From UBA5976 sp037137575 (GTDB lineage: Bacteria; Actinomycetota; Actinomycetes; S36-B12; UBA5976): a stretch of DNA of 12,638 nucleotides. Position 1 is the stretch's first letter, and each line of letters starts with the position of its first letter. Where the stretch lies: the NCBI GenBank assembly GCA_037137575.1, contig JBAXKB010000029.1, forward strand, positions 1 through 12,638, given 5' to 3'. The notes under the pieces are model-generated. The model ran no database searches, was not told the origin of the DNA, and was given only the letters and a program-made list of their open reading frames with translations. Of the stretch, positions 6,056-12,638 are shown in pieces. A program made the translations under genes and the position numbers.

Positions 6056-7341
6056 CAGTTACTCCCAAAGAATTCTTGTGCCTGTTTAATGCCATCGGCG
6101 AGTGCCTGCACATCACTTAAATCGTTGTAGATGTAGAAAGTGGCCCGCGTTGTTGCTGGCACGTCGTACCGGCGACAAACCGGCCACGCACAATGATGGC
6201 CAACACGCACAGCAATACCCAGGCTATCCAAAACCTGACCAACGTCATGTGGGTGAATACCATCAACTACGAATGAAACAGCCGACCCTCGATCGTGTGC
6301 ATCTGTCGGGCCAATAATTCGCACGCCGTCGATTTCACTCAAAGCCGCAATTGTCGCCATGGTCAATTCGTGTTCGTGTGCCTCGACCTTGTCCATGCCA
6401 ATTGCCTGCAGGTAATCAACAGCGGCAGATAGCGCCACAGCCTGCGCAGCCATTGGCACACCAGCTTCAAAGCGCTGTGGTGGCGCTGCATAAGTTGATG
6501 CATCCATTGTTACAGTTTCAATCATCGAGCCACCAGAAATAAATGGCGGCATGCTGGCCAGTAATTCTTTTCGACCCCACAGGCAACCAATACCCATCGG
6601 ACCAAGCATCTTATGGCCACTCCATGCAATGAAGTCAACGTCAAGTTCGGTAACTGAAAGGGGCATGTGCGGAATGCTCTGGCACGCGTCCAGCACAACT
6701 ATTGCGCCAACTGCGCGAGCTGCCGCGCTTACTCTGGCCACATCGTTAATTGTGCCGAGCAAATTGGACTGGTGTGTGAAGCTCACAACTTTGGTTCGCG
6801 CAGTTATTACCGTGTCTAGGTCGGCATAGTTAAGGCGACCGTCGTCAGTTAACCCGATCCACTTAAGAACCGCGCCTGTTTTTGCGCACAATTCCTGCCA
6901 TGGCACCAAGTTGGAGTGATGTTCCATCTCAGTAACTACAATTTCATCGCCATCGTTAAGCACAAAACGCTGCGCACCCTCTGGTAGCGGCGCTCCCCTA
7001 AGCGATTTCAAAGTTGCATTTAGGAAACTGTAAGCAACTAAGTTAATCGCTTCTGTCGCGTTCTTAGTGAAAACAACATCATTGGTTTGTGCGCCAATAA
7101 ACCCGGCGATGTTCGCCCGAGCGTTTTCAAACGCAATAGTTGCCTCTTCAGCCAGCTGATGAGCTCCGCGGTGTACCGCAGCGTTGTGAGTTTCGTAGAA
7201 GTTGCGTTCAGCATCTAAAACTGAAGTTGGCTTTTGCGAAGTGGCTCCACTATCTAGATAAATCAGTTTTTTGGCGTCGCGAACACTCCGCGCCAAGATT
7301 GGAAAATCTTTACGCAGTGTTGCAACATCAAGTACCGACAT
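6055..7341 (-). CDS. sufS: SufS cysteine desulfurase
   Basis: SufS is the PLP-dependent group II cysteine desulfurase that converts cysteine to alanine and carries the sulfur as a persulfide for the SUF pathway. Its 428 residues show the start of the fold at YLDSGATSQKP (28-38), HRGAHQLA (57-64), the substrate histidine H141 in EMEHHSN, PLP-aspartate region LDACQSIPH (218-225), the PLP lysine K244 in WSGHKMLGP, and the catalytic persulfide cysteine C384 in RVGHHCAWP. The C-terminus RATFYIYND is typical. A stretch at about 111-130 lengthens the segment before the H141 motif relative to E. coli SufS. The ATG complementary to 7339-7341 has no good ribosome site and lies 2 bases after the sufC stop, so translational coupling is likely. 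Confidence 0.96.
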   Translation of the reverse strand: MSVLDVATLRKDFPILARSVRDAKKLIYLDSGATSQKPTSVLDAERNFYETHNAAVHRGAHQLAEEATIAFENARANIAGFIGAQTNDVVFTKNATEAINLVAYSFLNATLKSLRGAPLPEGAQRFVLNDGDEIVVTEMEHHSNLVPWQELCAKTGAVLKWIGLTDDGRLNYADLDTVITARTKVVSFTHQSNLLGTINDVARVSAAARAVGAIVVLDACQSIPHMPLSVTELDVDFIAWSGHKMLGPMGIGCLWGRKELLASMPPFISGGSMIETVTMDASTYAAPPQRFEAGVPMAAQAVALSAAVDYLQAIGMDKVEAHEHELTMATIAALSEIDGVRIIGPTDAHDRGSAVSFVVDGIHPHDVGQVLDSLGIAVRVGHHCAWPVCRRYDVPATTRATFYIYNDLSDVQALADGIKQAQEFFGSN

Positions 7342-7343
7342 AT

Positions 7344-8096
7344 TTAGGCAGTTACGTACTGCGCGTATCCGTTCGCTTCAATCTCTGCAGCTAGTTCAGG
7401 TCCACCCTGGCGAACGATGCGACCCTCAAAAAACACATGAACGAAATCAGGCTTTACATAGCTAAGGATGCGAGTGAAGTGGGTAATCAAAAGCACGCCC
7501 GTATTACCTGTTTCAATAACACGATTGATACCAGCAGACACCACACGAAGCGCGTCGACATCTAGACCTGAGTCTGTCTCATCTAAAATCGCAATTTTTG
7601 GCTGCAATAGTTCAAGCTGCAAAATTTCTGCACGCTTGCGCTCGCCACCCGAGAAGCCTTCGTTAACGCTACGCTCTGCGAAAACTTCATCGATCTGAAG
7701 TTCGCCCATGGCGCTTTTAACTTCTTTGATCCAGTTGCGCAGGTTCGGTGCTTCGCCACGAACTGCGGTTACTGCGGTACGCAGGAAGTTCGACATTGAA
7801 ACGCCAGGAACTTCAACTGGGTACTGCATGGCAAGGAACATGCCAGCGCGTGCGCGTTCGTCAACGCTCATTTCCAGAACATCTGCGCCATCAAGAGTTA
7901 CAGTGCCGCCCACGATGTCGTACTTTGGATGCCCAGCAATTGCGTAAGCAAGTGTCGATTTACCTGAGCCGTTAGGTCCCATAAGTGCGTGTGTTTCACC
8001 TGAGCGAACGGTTAAGTCCACACCGCGAAGGATGTCTTTGGGACCATCATCGGTGCTTACCTGTACCTGAAGGTTTTTGATTTCTAATACTGACAT
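7344..8096 (-). CDS. sufC: SufC scaffold ATPase
   Basis: SufC is the ABC-type ATPase that binds SufB and SufD and drives opening of the scaffold for Fe-S cluster formation; it is soluble and not a transporter. The 250 residues hold Walker A GPNGSGKST (40-48), MQYPVEVPGVS in the Q-loop region (90-100), signature FSGGERKRAEILQ (148-160), Walker B AILDETDSGLD (169-179) in the SufC-specific form with TDSGLD, and switch histidine H206 in LITHFTR. The start is well marked by AGGAGA (complement of 8102-8107), 5 bases upstream. The gap after the Rieske gene is 2 bases. Confidence 0.97.
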   Translation of the reverse strand: MSVLEIKNLQVQVSTDDGPKDILRGVDLTVRSGETHALMGPNGSGKSTLAYAIAGHPKYDIVGGTVTLDGADVLEMSVDERARAGMFLAMQYPVEVPGVSMSNFLRTAVTAVRGEAPNLRNWIKEVKSAMGELQIDEVFAERSVNEGFSGGERKRAEILQLELLQPKIAILDETDSGLDVDALRVVSAGINRVIETGNTGVLLITHFTRILSYVKPDFVHVFFEGRIVRQGGPELAAEIEANGYAQYVTA

Positions 8097-8098
8097 TG

Positions 8099-8431
8099 CT
8101 ATCTCCTAGCTTCGTTGAGGGTAACTTGAACTTCTGGATTGTCACCTTCGGAAAGTGTGACGGTGTGCACCTGCACTGGGCCGGTTGCTGGCGGACCTAA
8201 CGGCTCACCGGTCTTAAGGTCGAATGTTGCGCCATGCATCCAGCATTCGATGCTGCAATTGATAACTTCGCCTTCACTAAGTGAAACCTCAGCATGTGAA
8301 CACAAGTCGTCGATGGCATGAAGTTCGCCATCAACTTGAACGATGCATACATCATGATCATCAACAGTTACTTTGTGTGGTTTCCCATCAGCGAAATCTG
8401 ATTTGAAACCAACGGTTGCGCTGTGAGCCAT
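8099..8431 (-). CDS. Rieske [2Fe-2S] ferredoxin-like protein in the SUF operon
   Basis: This is a 110-residue single-domain soluble Rieske protein, similar to the small ferredoxin components of non-heme dioxygenases and to NirD. Seen: the two cluster-binding pairs C44-x-H46 (LCSHAEVSLSEG) and C63-x2-H66 (ECWMHGATFDLKTG), followed by GPPATGPVQVHTV. There is no membrane anchor, so it is not a bc1 subunit. Its start overlaps the sufD stop by one base (TAATG) and sufC follows after 2 bases, so it is firmly inside the SUF operon. This placement recurs in actinobacteria, but I know of no proven role; an electron donor for cluster assembly or a favoured client of the system are both inferences. Confidence 0.93.
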   Translation of the reverse strand: MAHSATVGFKSDFADGKPHKVTVDDHDVCIVQVDGELHAIDDLCSHAEVSLSEGEVINCSIECWMHGATFDLKTGEPLGPPATGPVQVHTVTLSEGDNPEVQVTLNEARR

Positions 8432-9567
8432 TACGCGCCACCGGCCAACTTGGTCTCTAGACGTTCACGCACTGTGTCGTTAATTTCTGGAACGCCAATC
8501 TGATTCAACAAATCTTCGAAGAAACCGCGCAGCACTAGACGGCGAGCTTCATCAGCTGGAATACCACGTGATTCTAAGTAGAACAGTTGTTCATCATCGA
8601 AACGACCAGTTGTGCTGGCGTGACCTGCGCCAGCAATTTCACCAGTTTCGATTTCCAGGTTTGGCACAGAATCTGCGCGGCCACCTTCACTAAGTACAAG
8701 GTTGCGGTTGATTTCGTAGGTGTCAGTGCCGATCGCGTTTGAGCGAATAAGTACATCGCCAACCCAAACAGTATGCGCATCCTTGCCGTTAAGTGCGCCT
8801 TTGTACATGACGTTACTGCGACAATTTTCAACACTGTGATCAACGAAAAGACGCTGCTCTGCATGCTGGCCCGGGCCGGCAAAGTACAAGCCGATTAAAT
8901 CAACTGAGCCACCAGGCGCTGTGTAATGCACACTAGGCAAAATACGAACTAAGTCGCCGCCAAGAGTCACCAACACGTGCTTAACCGAACTATCACGACC
9001 TACTGTGATTCGATGTTGCCCAACGTGAGTTGCATCGTCTGCCCAGTCTTGAACTGAAACAACAGTTAATGAAGCGCCATCGCCAGCATTGATGTCTAAG
9101 TTGATTGCACTAGTACCCGATCCAACATGGTTCAAGATAACGACTGCTTTTGAATGCGCACCCGCTGTTACATCAATCTGTCCGTACTGGTGTGCACCAG
9201 AGCCGGTGATTGTTACAGTCTGCGCTGTACCAACCTGCGCATTTGGCGCAATGTTAACTGATGCAACAGTGGCAATCTGAGCCCAAGCTGCAGCAGCTAC
9301 TCGATCAGTAAACCCGCGACGATCGGCATTCTTCACATCGCTGGCATTGAATGTAACGCCGTCTGTTACAACTGCGTCAATTGCAAGTGCGCTGCCACTT
9401 GGTGTAGTTGCCTCATGCAACCCGCCCAAGCGCTTTAGTGGAGTAAATCGCCATTCTTCTTCCCGACCAGTTGGCACAGGAAAATCGGCGACATCCAAAG
9501 AAACAATGGTTGGCGAATGATCAGTTGGTGGAATCAAACTAACTTCGTGTTCTGTTACTGCGCTCAC
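8431..9567 (-). CDS. sufD: SufD scaffold subunit
   Basis: SufD pairs with SufB to form the SufBCD scaffold on which clusters are built. The 378 residues show an N-terminal FPVPTGREEEWRFTPL helix region (29-44), a right-handed beta-helix core with low sequence identity (about 110-300), and the conserved C-terminal SufC-binding part from EIAGAGHASTTGRFDDEQLFYLESRGI (310-336) to ARRLVLRGFFEDLL. H316 in AGHAST corresponds, by motif, to the E. coli SufD histidine at the SufB-SufD interface. The start is GTG (complement of 9565-9567), 2 bases after the sufB stop, with only GGTCGG upstream, so coupling to sufB is likely. Confidence 0.95.
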   Translation of the reverse strand: MSAVTEHEVSLIPPTDHSPTIVSLDVADFPVPTGREEEWRFTPLKRLGGLHEATTPSGSALAIDAVVTDGVTFNASDVKNADRRGFTDRVAAAAWAQIATVASVNIAPNAQVGTAQTVTITGSGAHQYGQIDVTAGAHSKAVVILNHVGSGTSAINLDINAGDGASLTVVSVQDWADDATHVGQHRITVGRDSSVKHVLVTLGGDLVRILPSVHYTAPGGSVDLIGLYFAGPGQHAEQRLFVDHSVENCRSNVMYKGALNGKDAHTVWVGDVLIRSNAIGTDTYEINRNLVLSEGGRADSVPNLEIETGEIAGAGHASTTGRFDDEQLFYLESRGIPADEARRLVLRGFFEDLLNQIGVPEINDTVRERLETKLAGGA

Positions 9568-9569
9568 GC

Positions 9570-10979
9570 TTAACCGACCGCGCCTTCCATTTGAAGTTCA
9601 ATTAGTCGATTGAGTTCTAGCGCATATTCCATCGGAAGCTCGCGAGCAATTGGCTCAACGAATCCACGCACAATCATGGCCATGGCTTCGTCTTCGTTCA
9701 TGCCACGTGACATTAGGTAAAACAGCTGATCTTCAGAAACCTTTGAAACCGAAGCTTCGTGACCAAGTGAAACGTCGTCTTCACGAACATCAACATATGG
9801 GTAAGTATCTGAACGAGAGATGTCATCGACTAGCAAAGCGTCACATTTAACTGTGCTCTTTGATCCATGGCAACCTTCAAGAACCTGAATCAAGCCACGG
9901 TATGAAGTGCGGCCACCACCACGAGCAACAGATTTACTGATGATTGATGATGAGGTGTAAGGAGCTGCGTGCACCATCTTGGCGCCCGCATCCTGATGCT
10001 GACCTTCACCAGCGAATGCGATTGAAAGCGTTTCACCCTTTGCATGTGGGCCAGTAAGCCAAATCGCTGGGTACTTCATGGTCACCTTTGAACCGATGTT
10101 GCCATCGACCCATTCCATGGTTGCACCTTCATGTGCAACGGCGCGCTTGGTGACAAGGTTGTACACATTGTTAGACCAGTTCTGAATTGTGGTGTAACGG
10201 CAGCGTGCGCCCTTCTTCACAATGATTTCAACAACGGCCGAGTGCAGCGAATCACTACTGTAAATCGGTGCGGTACAGCCCTCTACGTAGTGAACGTATG
10301 CGCCTTCATCAACGATGATTAGGGTGCGCTCGAACTGACCCATGTTTTCGGTGTTGATGCGGAAGTAGGCCTGCAACGGAATGTCGACATGAACACCCTT
10401 TGGGATGTAGATGAACGATCCGCCAGACCATACCGAGGTGTTCAGAGCAGCAAACTTGTTATCGCCAACCGGAATGATAGTTCCGAAGTATTCGCGGAAA
10501 AGTTCTTCGTGCTCGCGCAGACCTGTATCGGTATCAACGAAGATAACGCCCTGCTCTTCGAGATCTTCACGAATCTTGTGGTAAACCACTTCACTTTCGT
10601 ACTGGGCAGCAACACCAGAAACTAGGCGCTGTTTTTCGGCCTCTGGGATACCAAGACGATCGTAGGTGTTCTTGATTTCATCAGGCAGATCTTCCCAACT
10701 ATTCGCTTGCTTTTCAGTTGAGCGCACGAAGTACTTGATGTTATCGAAGTCGATTCCGCTTAGGTCGCTTCCCCAGTTTGGCATTGGCTTCTTGCCGAAT
10801 AGGTTCAAACCGCGAAGACGAAGATCGAGCATCCACTCCGGTTCATTTTTGAGCGCAGAGATGTTACGCACAACCTCTTCATTGATGCCACGACGAGCAT
10901 TAGTGCCTGCCGAGTCAGTATCGTGCCAGCCAAACTCGTAGTTGCCTAAGGCGTCTAAGTGTTCTTGTTGGGTAGTCAT
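9570..10979 (-). CDS. sufB: SufB scaffold subunit
   Basis: SufB is the main scaffold protein, receiving sulfur and iron within SufBCD. From the ATG complementary to 10977-10979 it has 469 residues, the usual length. This start is preferred over the longer open frame to 11153 because AAGGGA lies 6 bases upstream, the protein then begins MTTQQEHLDALGNYEFGW as relatives do, and it gives an ATGA overlap with the sufR stop. Seen: NEPEWMLDLRLRGL (45-58), YVEGCTAP (231-238), HSAVVEIIVKKGA, SYRGLIQV, KCDALL with C379, and LGHEASVSKVSEDQLFYLMSRG with E408; by motif, C379 and E408 match residues shown to matter in E. coli SufB (C405, E434). No intein interrupts it, unlike mycobacterial SufB. Confidence 0.97.
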   Translation of the reverse strand: MTTQQEHLDALGNYEFGWHDTDSAGTNARRGINEEVVRNISALKNEPEWMLDLRLRGLNLFGKKPMPNWGSDLSGIDFDNIKYFVRSTEKQANSWEDLPDEIKNTYDRLGIPEAEKQRLVSGVAAQYESEVVYHKIREDLEEQGVIFVDTDTGLREHEELFREYFGTIIPVGDNKFAALNTSVWSGGSFIYIPKGVHVDIPLQAYFRINTENMGQFERTLIIVDEGAYVHYVEGCTAPIYSSDSLHSAVVEIIVKKGARCRYTTIQNWSNNVYNLVTKRAVAHEGATMEWVDGNIGSKVTMKYPAIWLTGPHAKGETLSIAFAGEGQHQDAGAKMVHAAPYTSSSIISKSVARGGGRTSYRGLIQVLEGCHGSKSTVKCDALLVDDISRSDTYPYVDVREDDVSLGHEASVSKVSEDQLFYLMSRGMNEDEAMAMIVRGFVEPIARELPMEYALELNRLIELQMEGAVG

Positions 10980-11644
10980 GCGGTTTCCCTTCGGTTGTTT
11001 GGAACCATGGTGGTACAAATTGGATTGCCTTTTGCAATCGTGGCTAGGCGCGTTACGTGCACGCCTAGCAAATCTGAGAACATTGCGCGTTCGGCTTCGC
11101 AAAGCTGTGGAAACTCCGCAGCTACATCGCCAACCGGGCAGTTGTGCTGACAAATCTGAGTTGAATCGCCAAGACCCTGTGTGATGTCTGATGCGTAACC
11201 ATCGACGTTCAGCGCCGATACGAGTGCTTCAACGCGTTCTGGCAGTGTGCCAAATTCGCGAACCTGCGGATGTCTATCAGCGAATGCTTGCGCTAATTGC
11301 GCAGCGAAGGCCACTATCGCCTCTTCACCTGCTGTTTTTTCTAAAAACTTCACAGCCGTTAGCGCTGTGCTTTGTTCATGCTGACCAAAAGCGGCGCGAC
11401 CTTTAGCAGTTAGCGAGAACACACGTGCTGGTCGGCCACGGCCTCTGGTTGCCGAAAGTGCGCCTGGTCCGTACGGTGCTCGCTCACTAAATTCGACTAA
11501 ACCTTGCTCAGTTAAAGTATCGAGGTGCTTGCGAATCGCTGCGCTGGTTAAGTTTAAAAGTTCGGCAAGAGCAACAGGGGTCATAGCGCCTTGCTGCAAA
11601 AGTGCGCGGCCAACGTTGCCTGCGCCCGAACTAGTTATTTTCAC
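10976..11644 (-). CDS. sufR: SufR-type Fe-S-sensing transcriptional repressor
   Basis: SufR is a winged-helix repressor of the suf operon that binds an Fe-S cluster to sense cluster status. From the GTG complementary to 11642-11644 it has 222 residues. Seen: the DNA-binding domain GNVGRALLQQGAMTPVALAELLNLTSAAIRKHLDTLTEQGLV (about 9-50), wing RGRGRPARVFSLT, and a C-terminal sensor with C165-x3-C169-x12-C182 (ICQHNCPVGD...QLCEAE) and C210 (GNPICTTM). The open frame extends to a GTG at 11710 (244 residues). I prefer 11644 because the extra 22 residues hold no conserved element and their DNA carries a perfect CAAC-N6-GTTG SufR-type operator. Neither GTG has a good ribosome site, so the start stays open. 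The stop overlaps the sufB start (ATGA). Confidence 0.88.
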   Translation of the reverse strand: MKITSSGAGNVGRALLQQGAMTPVALAELLNLTSAAIRKHLDTLTEQGLVEFSERAPYGPGALSATRGRGRPARVFSLTAKGRAAFGQHEQSTALTAVKFLEKTAGEEAIVAFAAQLAQAFADRHPQVREFGTLPERVEALVSALNVDGYASDITQGLGDSTQICQHNCPVGDVAAEFPQLCEAERAMFSDLLGVHVTRLATIAKGNPICTTMVPNNRRETA

Positions 11645-11657
11645 AACTCTATTGTTG
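11644..11657. promoter_or_regulatory. SufR-type operator CAAC-N6-GTTG
   Basis: CAAC (11644-11647), TCTATT, GTTG (11654-11657) is an exact match to the inverted repeat CAAC-N6-GTTG defined for cyanobacterial SufR (and, as I recall, also reported for Streptomyces). It lies immediately upstream of the proposed sufR start and within 90 bases of ctaA. Occupation by cluster-loaded SufR would repress the sufR-suf operon, with possible effect on ctaA. Assignment rests on motif identity plus position next to sufR. Confidence 0.72.
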
Positions 11658-11658
11658 C

Positions 11659-11674
11659 GTATTTCCTGAAATAC
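11659..11674. repeat. 16-bp perfect palindrome next to the SufR operator
   Basis: GTATTTC (11659-11665), CT, GAAATAC (11668-11674) forms a perfect 7+2+7 inverted repeat one base from the CAAC-N6-GTTG element. The 2-base centre makes an RNA hairpin unlikely and a dimer-binding site more likely. It sits where the -35 region of a sufR promoter starting near 11640 would lie. The regulator is unknown; a second SufR contact or another iron or redox regulator is possible. Confidence 0.5.
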
Positions 11675-11700
11675 CGCTAGTTGGGCGGATATCTCGAGTG

Positions 11701-11727
11701 TTGGGCTCACCTGGCACGAAGTAGGCT
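11701..11727 (+). promoter_or_regulatory. Candidate promoter for ctaA, probably giving a leaderless transcript
   Basis: TAGGCT at 11722-11727 fits the TANNNT -10 pattern and stands 6 bases before the ctaA GTG, the spacing expected if transcription begins at the start codon. TTGGGC at 11701-11706 could be a -35 but the spacer would be short (15 bases). No proper ribosome site precedes the GTG, which agrees with a leaderless mRNA. Confidence 0.4.
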
Positions 11728-11733
11728 TACCAC

Positions 11734-12638
11734 GTGATCACTACTTTAACCCGCTGGCAGTTAGTAATACTTCGCGCAAATCTAGTTGCCCAAGCGGCAA
11801 TTGTGGTTACTGGCGCTCTAGTGCGAGTTACTTCATCAGGACTTGGCTGCCCTACTTGGCCAGAATGCGTGCCCGGATCAATAACGCCCACCAGCAACCA
11901 AACGCAGTCTTGGCACAAATATGTGGAATTTGGCAATCGCATGCTAACCGGAGCTTTGATGCTGATTGCCCTAGCGACCGTTATCACTGTGGTGCTAATC
12001 AATCGTCAACGTGTACGTGCAGGGTTGGTTAAACGCAAAAACCTTACCAAACTTGCCGTTGGCATCGTGTTAGGAATTTTCGCGCAAGCTGTTTTGGGTG
12101 GCATAACAGTGCTCACCCACTTGAATCCGTTAACTGTTGCCGCGCACTTTTTAGTTTCTATGATTTTGATTGCCGTTTCAGTTGCCCTATTAGTTCGCGC
12201 GAGTGAATCAGATGATGCTGTTCAGACCGCTGTTGCTAAGCCAGTGCGATATTTGATTCAGGCAATAACAGCGCTCGCTCTTCTAATCATTGTGCTTGGC
12301 ACCTTGGTAACTGGCACTGGACCACATGCGGGTGACACGGCCGATGTGCCCCGAATAAAGATTGACCCAGTAACTATCACCCATGTGCACGCAACAGCAG
12401 TGCAATTATTCTTCGGATTAATTATCGGCCTCATCGTTGCAGTACTAGCCAACAACTCACCGCGGATTTTCCTGAAGCGTGCGCTAATAGTTTTGGCGGT
12501 TTCGCTTGGCCAAGGCACAATCGGCTACATCCAATATTTCACTGGGTTGCCTTGGGTATTAGTAGCGGTTCACGTTCTTGGTGCTTGTTTGCTTTGGATC
12601 AGCGTGTTGTCTTTGCAAGCGCTGACTGTGCAACCCAA
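11734..12638 (+). CDS. ctaA: Heme A synthase CtaA/COX15, C-terminus cut by window edge
   Basis: CtaA is an integral membrane enzyme that oxidises the methyl group of heme O to make heme A for aa3-type cytochrome oxidase. About 301 residues are visible, nearly the full family length. Seen: about eight hydrophobic segments; the extracytoplasmic loop GLGCPTWPECVPGS (37-49) with the C39/C45 pair that can form the known disulfide; H61 with E65 in HKYVEFGNR; and later histidines in HLNPLTVAAH (H129, H138), ITHVHA (H217, H219) and VAVHVLG (H280). These are the candidates for the four heme-ligand histidines. The start is GTG at 11734: an in-frame stop at 11722 excludes anything longer. The gene is divergent from sufR; actinobacteria often carry ctaA and ctaB near suf, so ctaB may lie further on, outside this window. 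Confidence 0.94.
   Translation, partial: MITTLTRWQLVILRANLVAQAAIVVTGALVRVTSSGLGCPTWPECVPGSITPTSNQTQSWHKYVEFGNRMLTGALMLIALATVITVVLINRQRVRAGLVKRKNLTKLAVGIVLGIFAQAVLGGITVLTHLNPLTVAAHFLVSMILIAVSVALLVRASESDDAVQTAVAKPVRYLIQAITALALLIIVLGTLVTGTGPHAGDTADVPRIKIDPVTITHVHATAVQLFFGLIIGLIVAVLANNSPRIFLKRALIVLAVSLGQGTIGYIQYFTGLPWVLVAVHVLGACLLWISVLSLQALTVQP

Noticed and set aside
6102..6829. Run of open frames on the plus strand opposite sufS
   Set aside because: They are fragments in different frames, low in recognisable motifs, and lie fully inside a well-conserved gene on the other strand; shadow frames.
9570..10979. Possible intein in sufB, as in mycobacteria
   Set aside because: The frame reads as a normal 469-residue SufB with no insertion.
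10980..11153. Extension of sufB by 58 residues upstream of 10979
   Set aside because: The extra sequence is the sufR coding region read in another frame, rich in Arg and Cys with no SufB similarity. The ATG at 10979 has a good AAGGGA site and the expected N-terminus.
11611..11618. CAACGTTG palindrome inside sufR, resembling half-sites of the SufR operator
   Set aside because: It lacks the 6-base spacer of the operator and falls within the conserved winged-helix coding sequence (Asn-Val codons), so chance is likely.
11727..12002. Minus-strand open frame of 91 codons opposite ctaA
   Set aside because: It is antisense to clearly conserved CtaA sequence, shows no family match and would collide with the sufR-ctaA control region.
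1..12638. tRNA, rRNA, CRISPR array, insertion sequence, toxin-antitoxin or defence genes
   Set aside because: None seen on either strand: genes account for nearly all bases, all with core functions, and there are no spaced direct repeats or transposase motifs.

Overview
The window looks like chromosome from a mid-GC, compactly organised actinobacterium (about half G+C by eye). The evidence is a sufR-B-D-(Rieske)-C-S-U-T iron-sulfur operon, an adjacent fabG plus InhA-type fabI pair, DUF3099 and dodecin genes, actinobacterial SURF1 and Bax-inhibitor-1 proteins, frequent GTG starts and possibly leaderless genes. A streamlined freshwater lineage (Nanopelagicales or Luna-type) is a guess from composition and packing, not a demonstrated placement. 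No gene-free stretch exceeds about 100 bases, and I see no tRNA, rRNA, CRISPR array, insertion sequence or phage gene.

Layout, left to right. Positions 1-1590 (minus strand) hold dodecin, then fabG, then fabI, which runs off the left edge: two steps of type II fatty acid synthesis behind a small flavin-binding protein. Positions 1662-3547 (plus strand) hold a DUF3099 membrane protein, SURF1 (cytochrome oxidase assembly) and a Bax-inhibitor-1/YccA membrane protein, ending at a bidirectional hairpin terminator. Positions 3594-5192 (minus) hold an ABC-F translation-factor ATPase. Positions 5277 to 11644 (or 11710; minus) hold the complete SUF operon of eight genes joined by gaps or overlaps of 1-4 bases. 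Positions 11734-12638 (plus) hold ctaA (heme A synthase), divergent from sufR and cut by the right edge just before its end.

The SUF genes form one pathway. SufS takes sulfur from cysteine, SufU accepts it, SufB-SufC-SufD is the ATP-driven scaffold, SufT helps maturation, and SufR is the Fe-S-sensing repressor. The Rieske ferredoxin between sufD and sufC is probably an electron carrier or a client. CtaA and SURF1, at opposite ends of the window, both serve aa3-type oxidase assembly.

The most useful new observation is a perfect CAAC-N6-GTTG element, the known SufR operator form, at 11644-11657. It lies inside the longest possible sufR reading frame and is followed directly by a second perfect 16-bp palindrome. 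This suggests that the sufR start should move downstream to about 11644 and that the sufR-ctaA control region is about 90 bp rather than 23 bp. I found no clearly undescribed system; the window is mostly core metabolism with some interesting regulatory detail.
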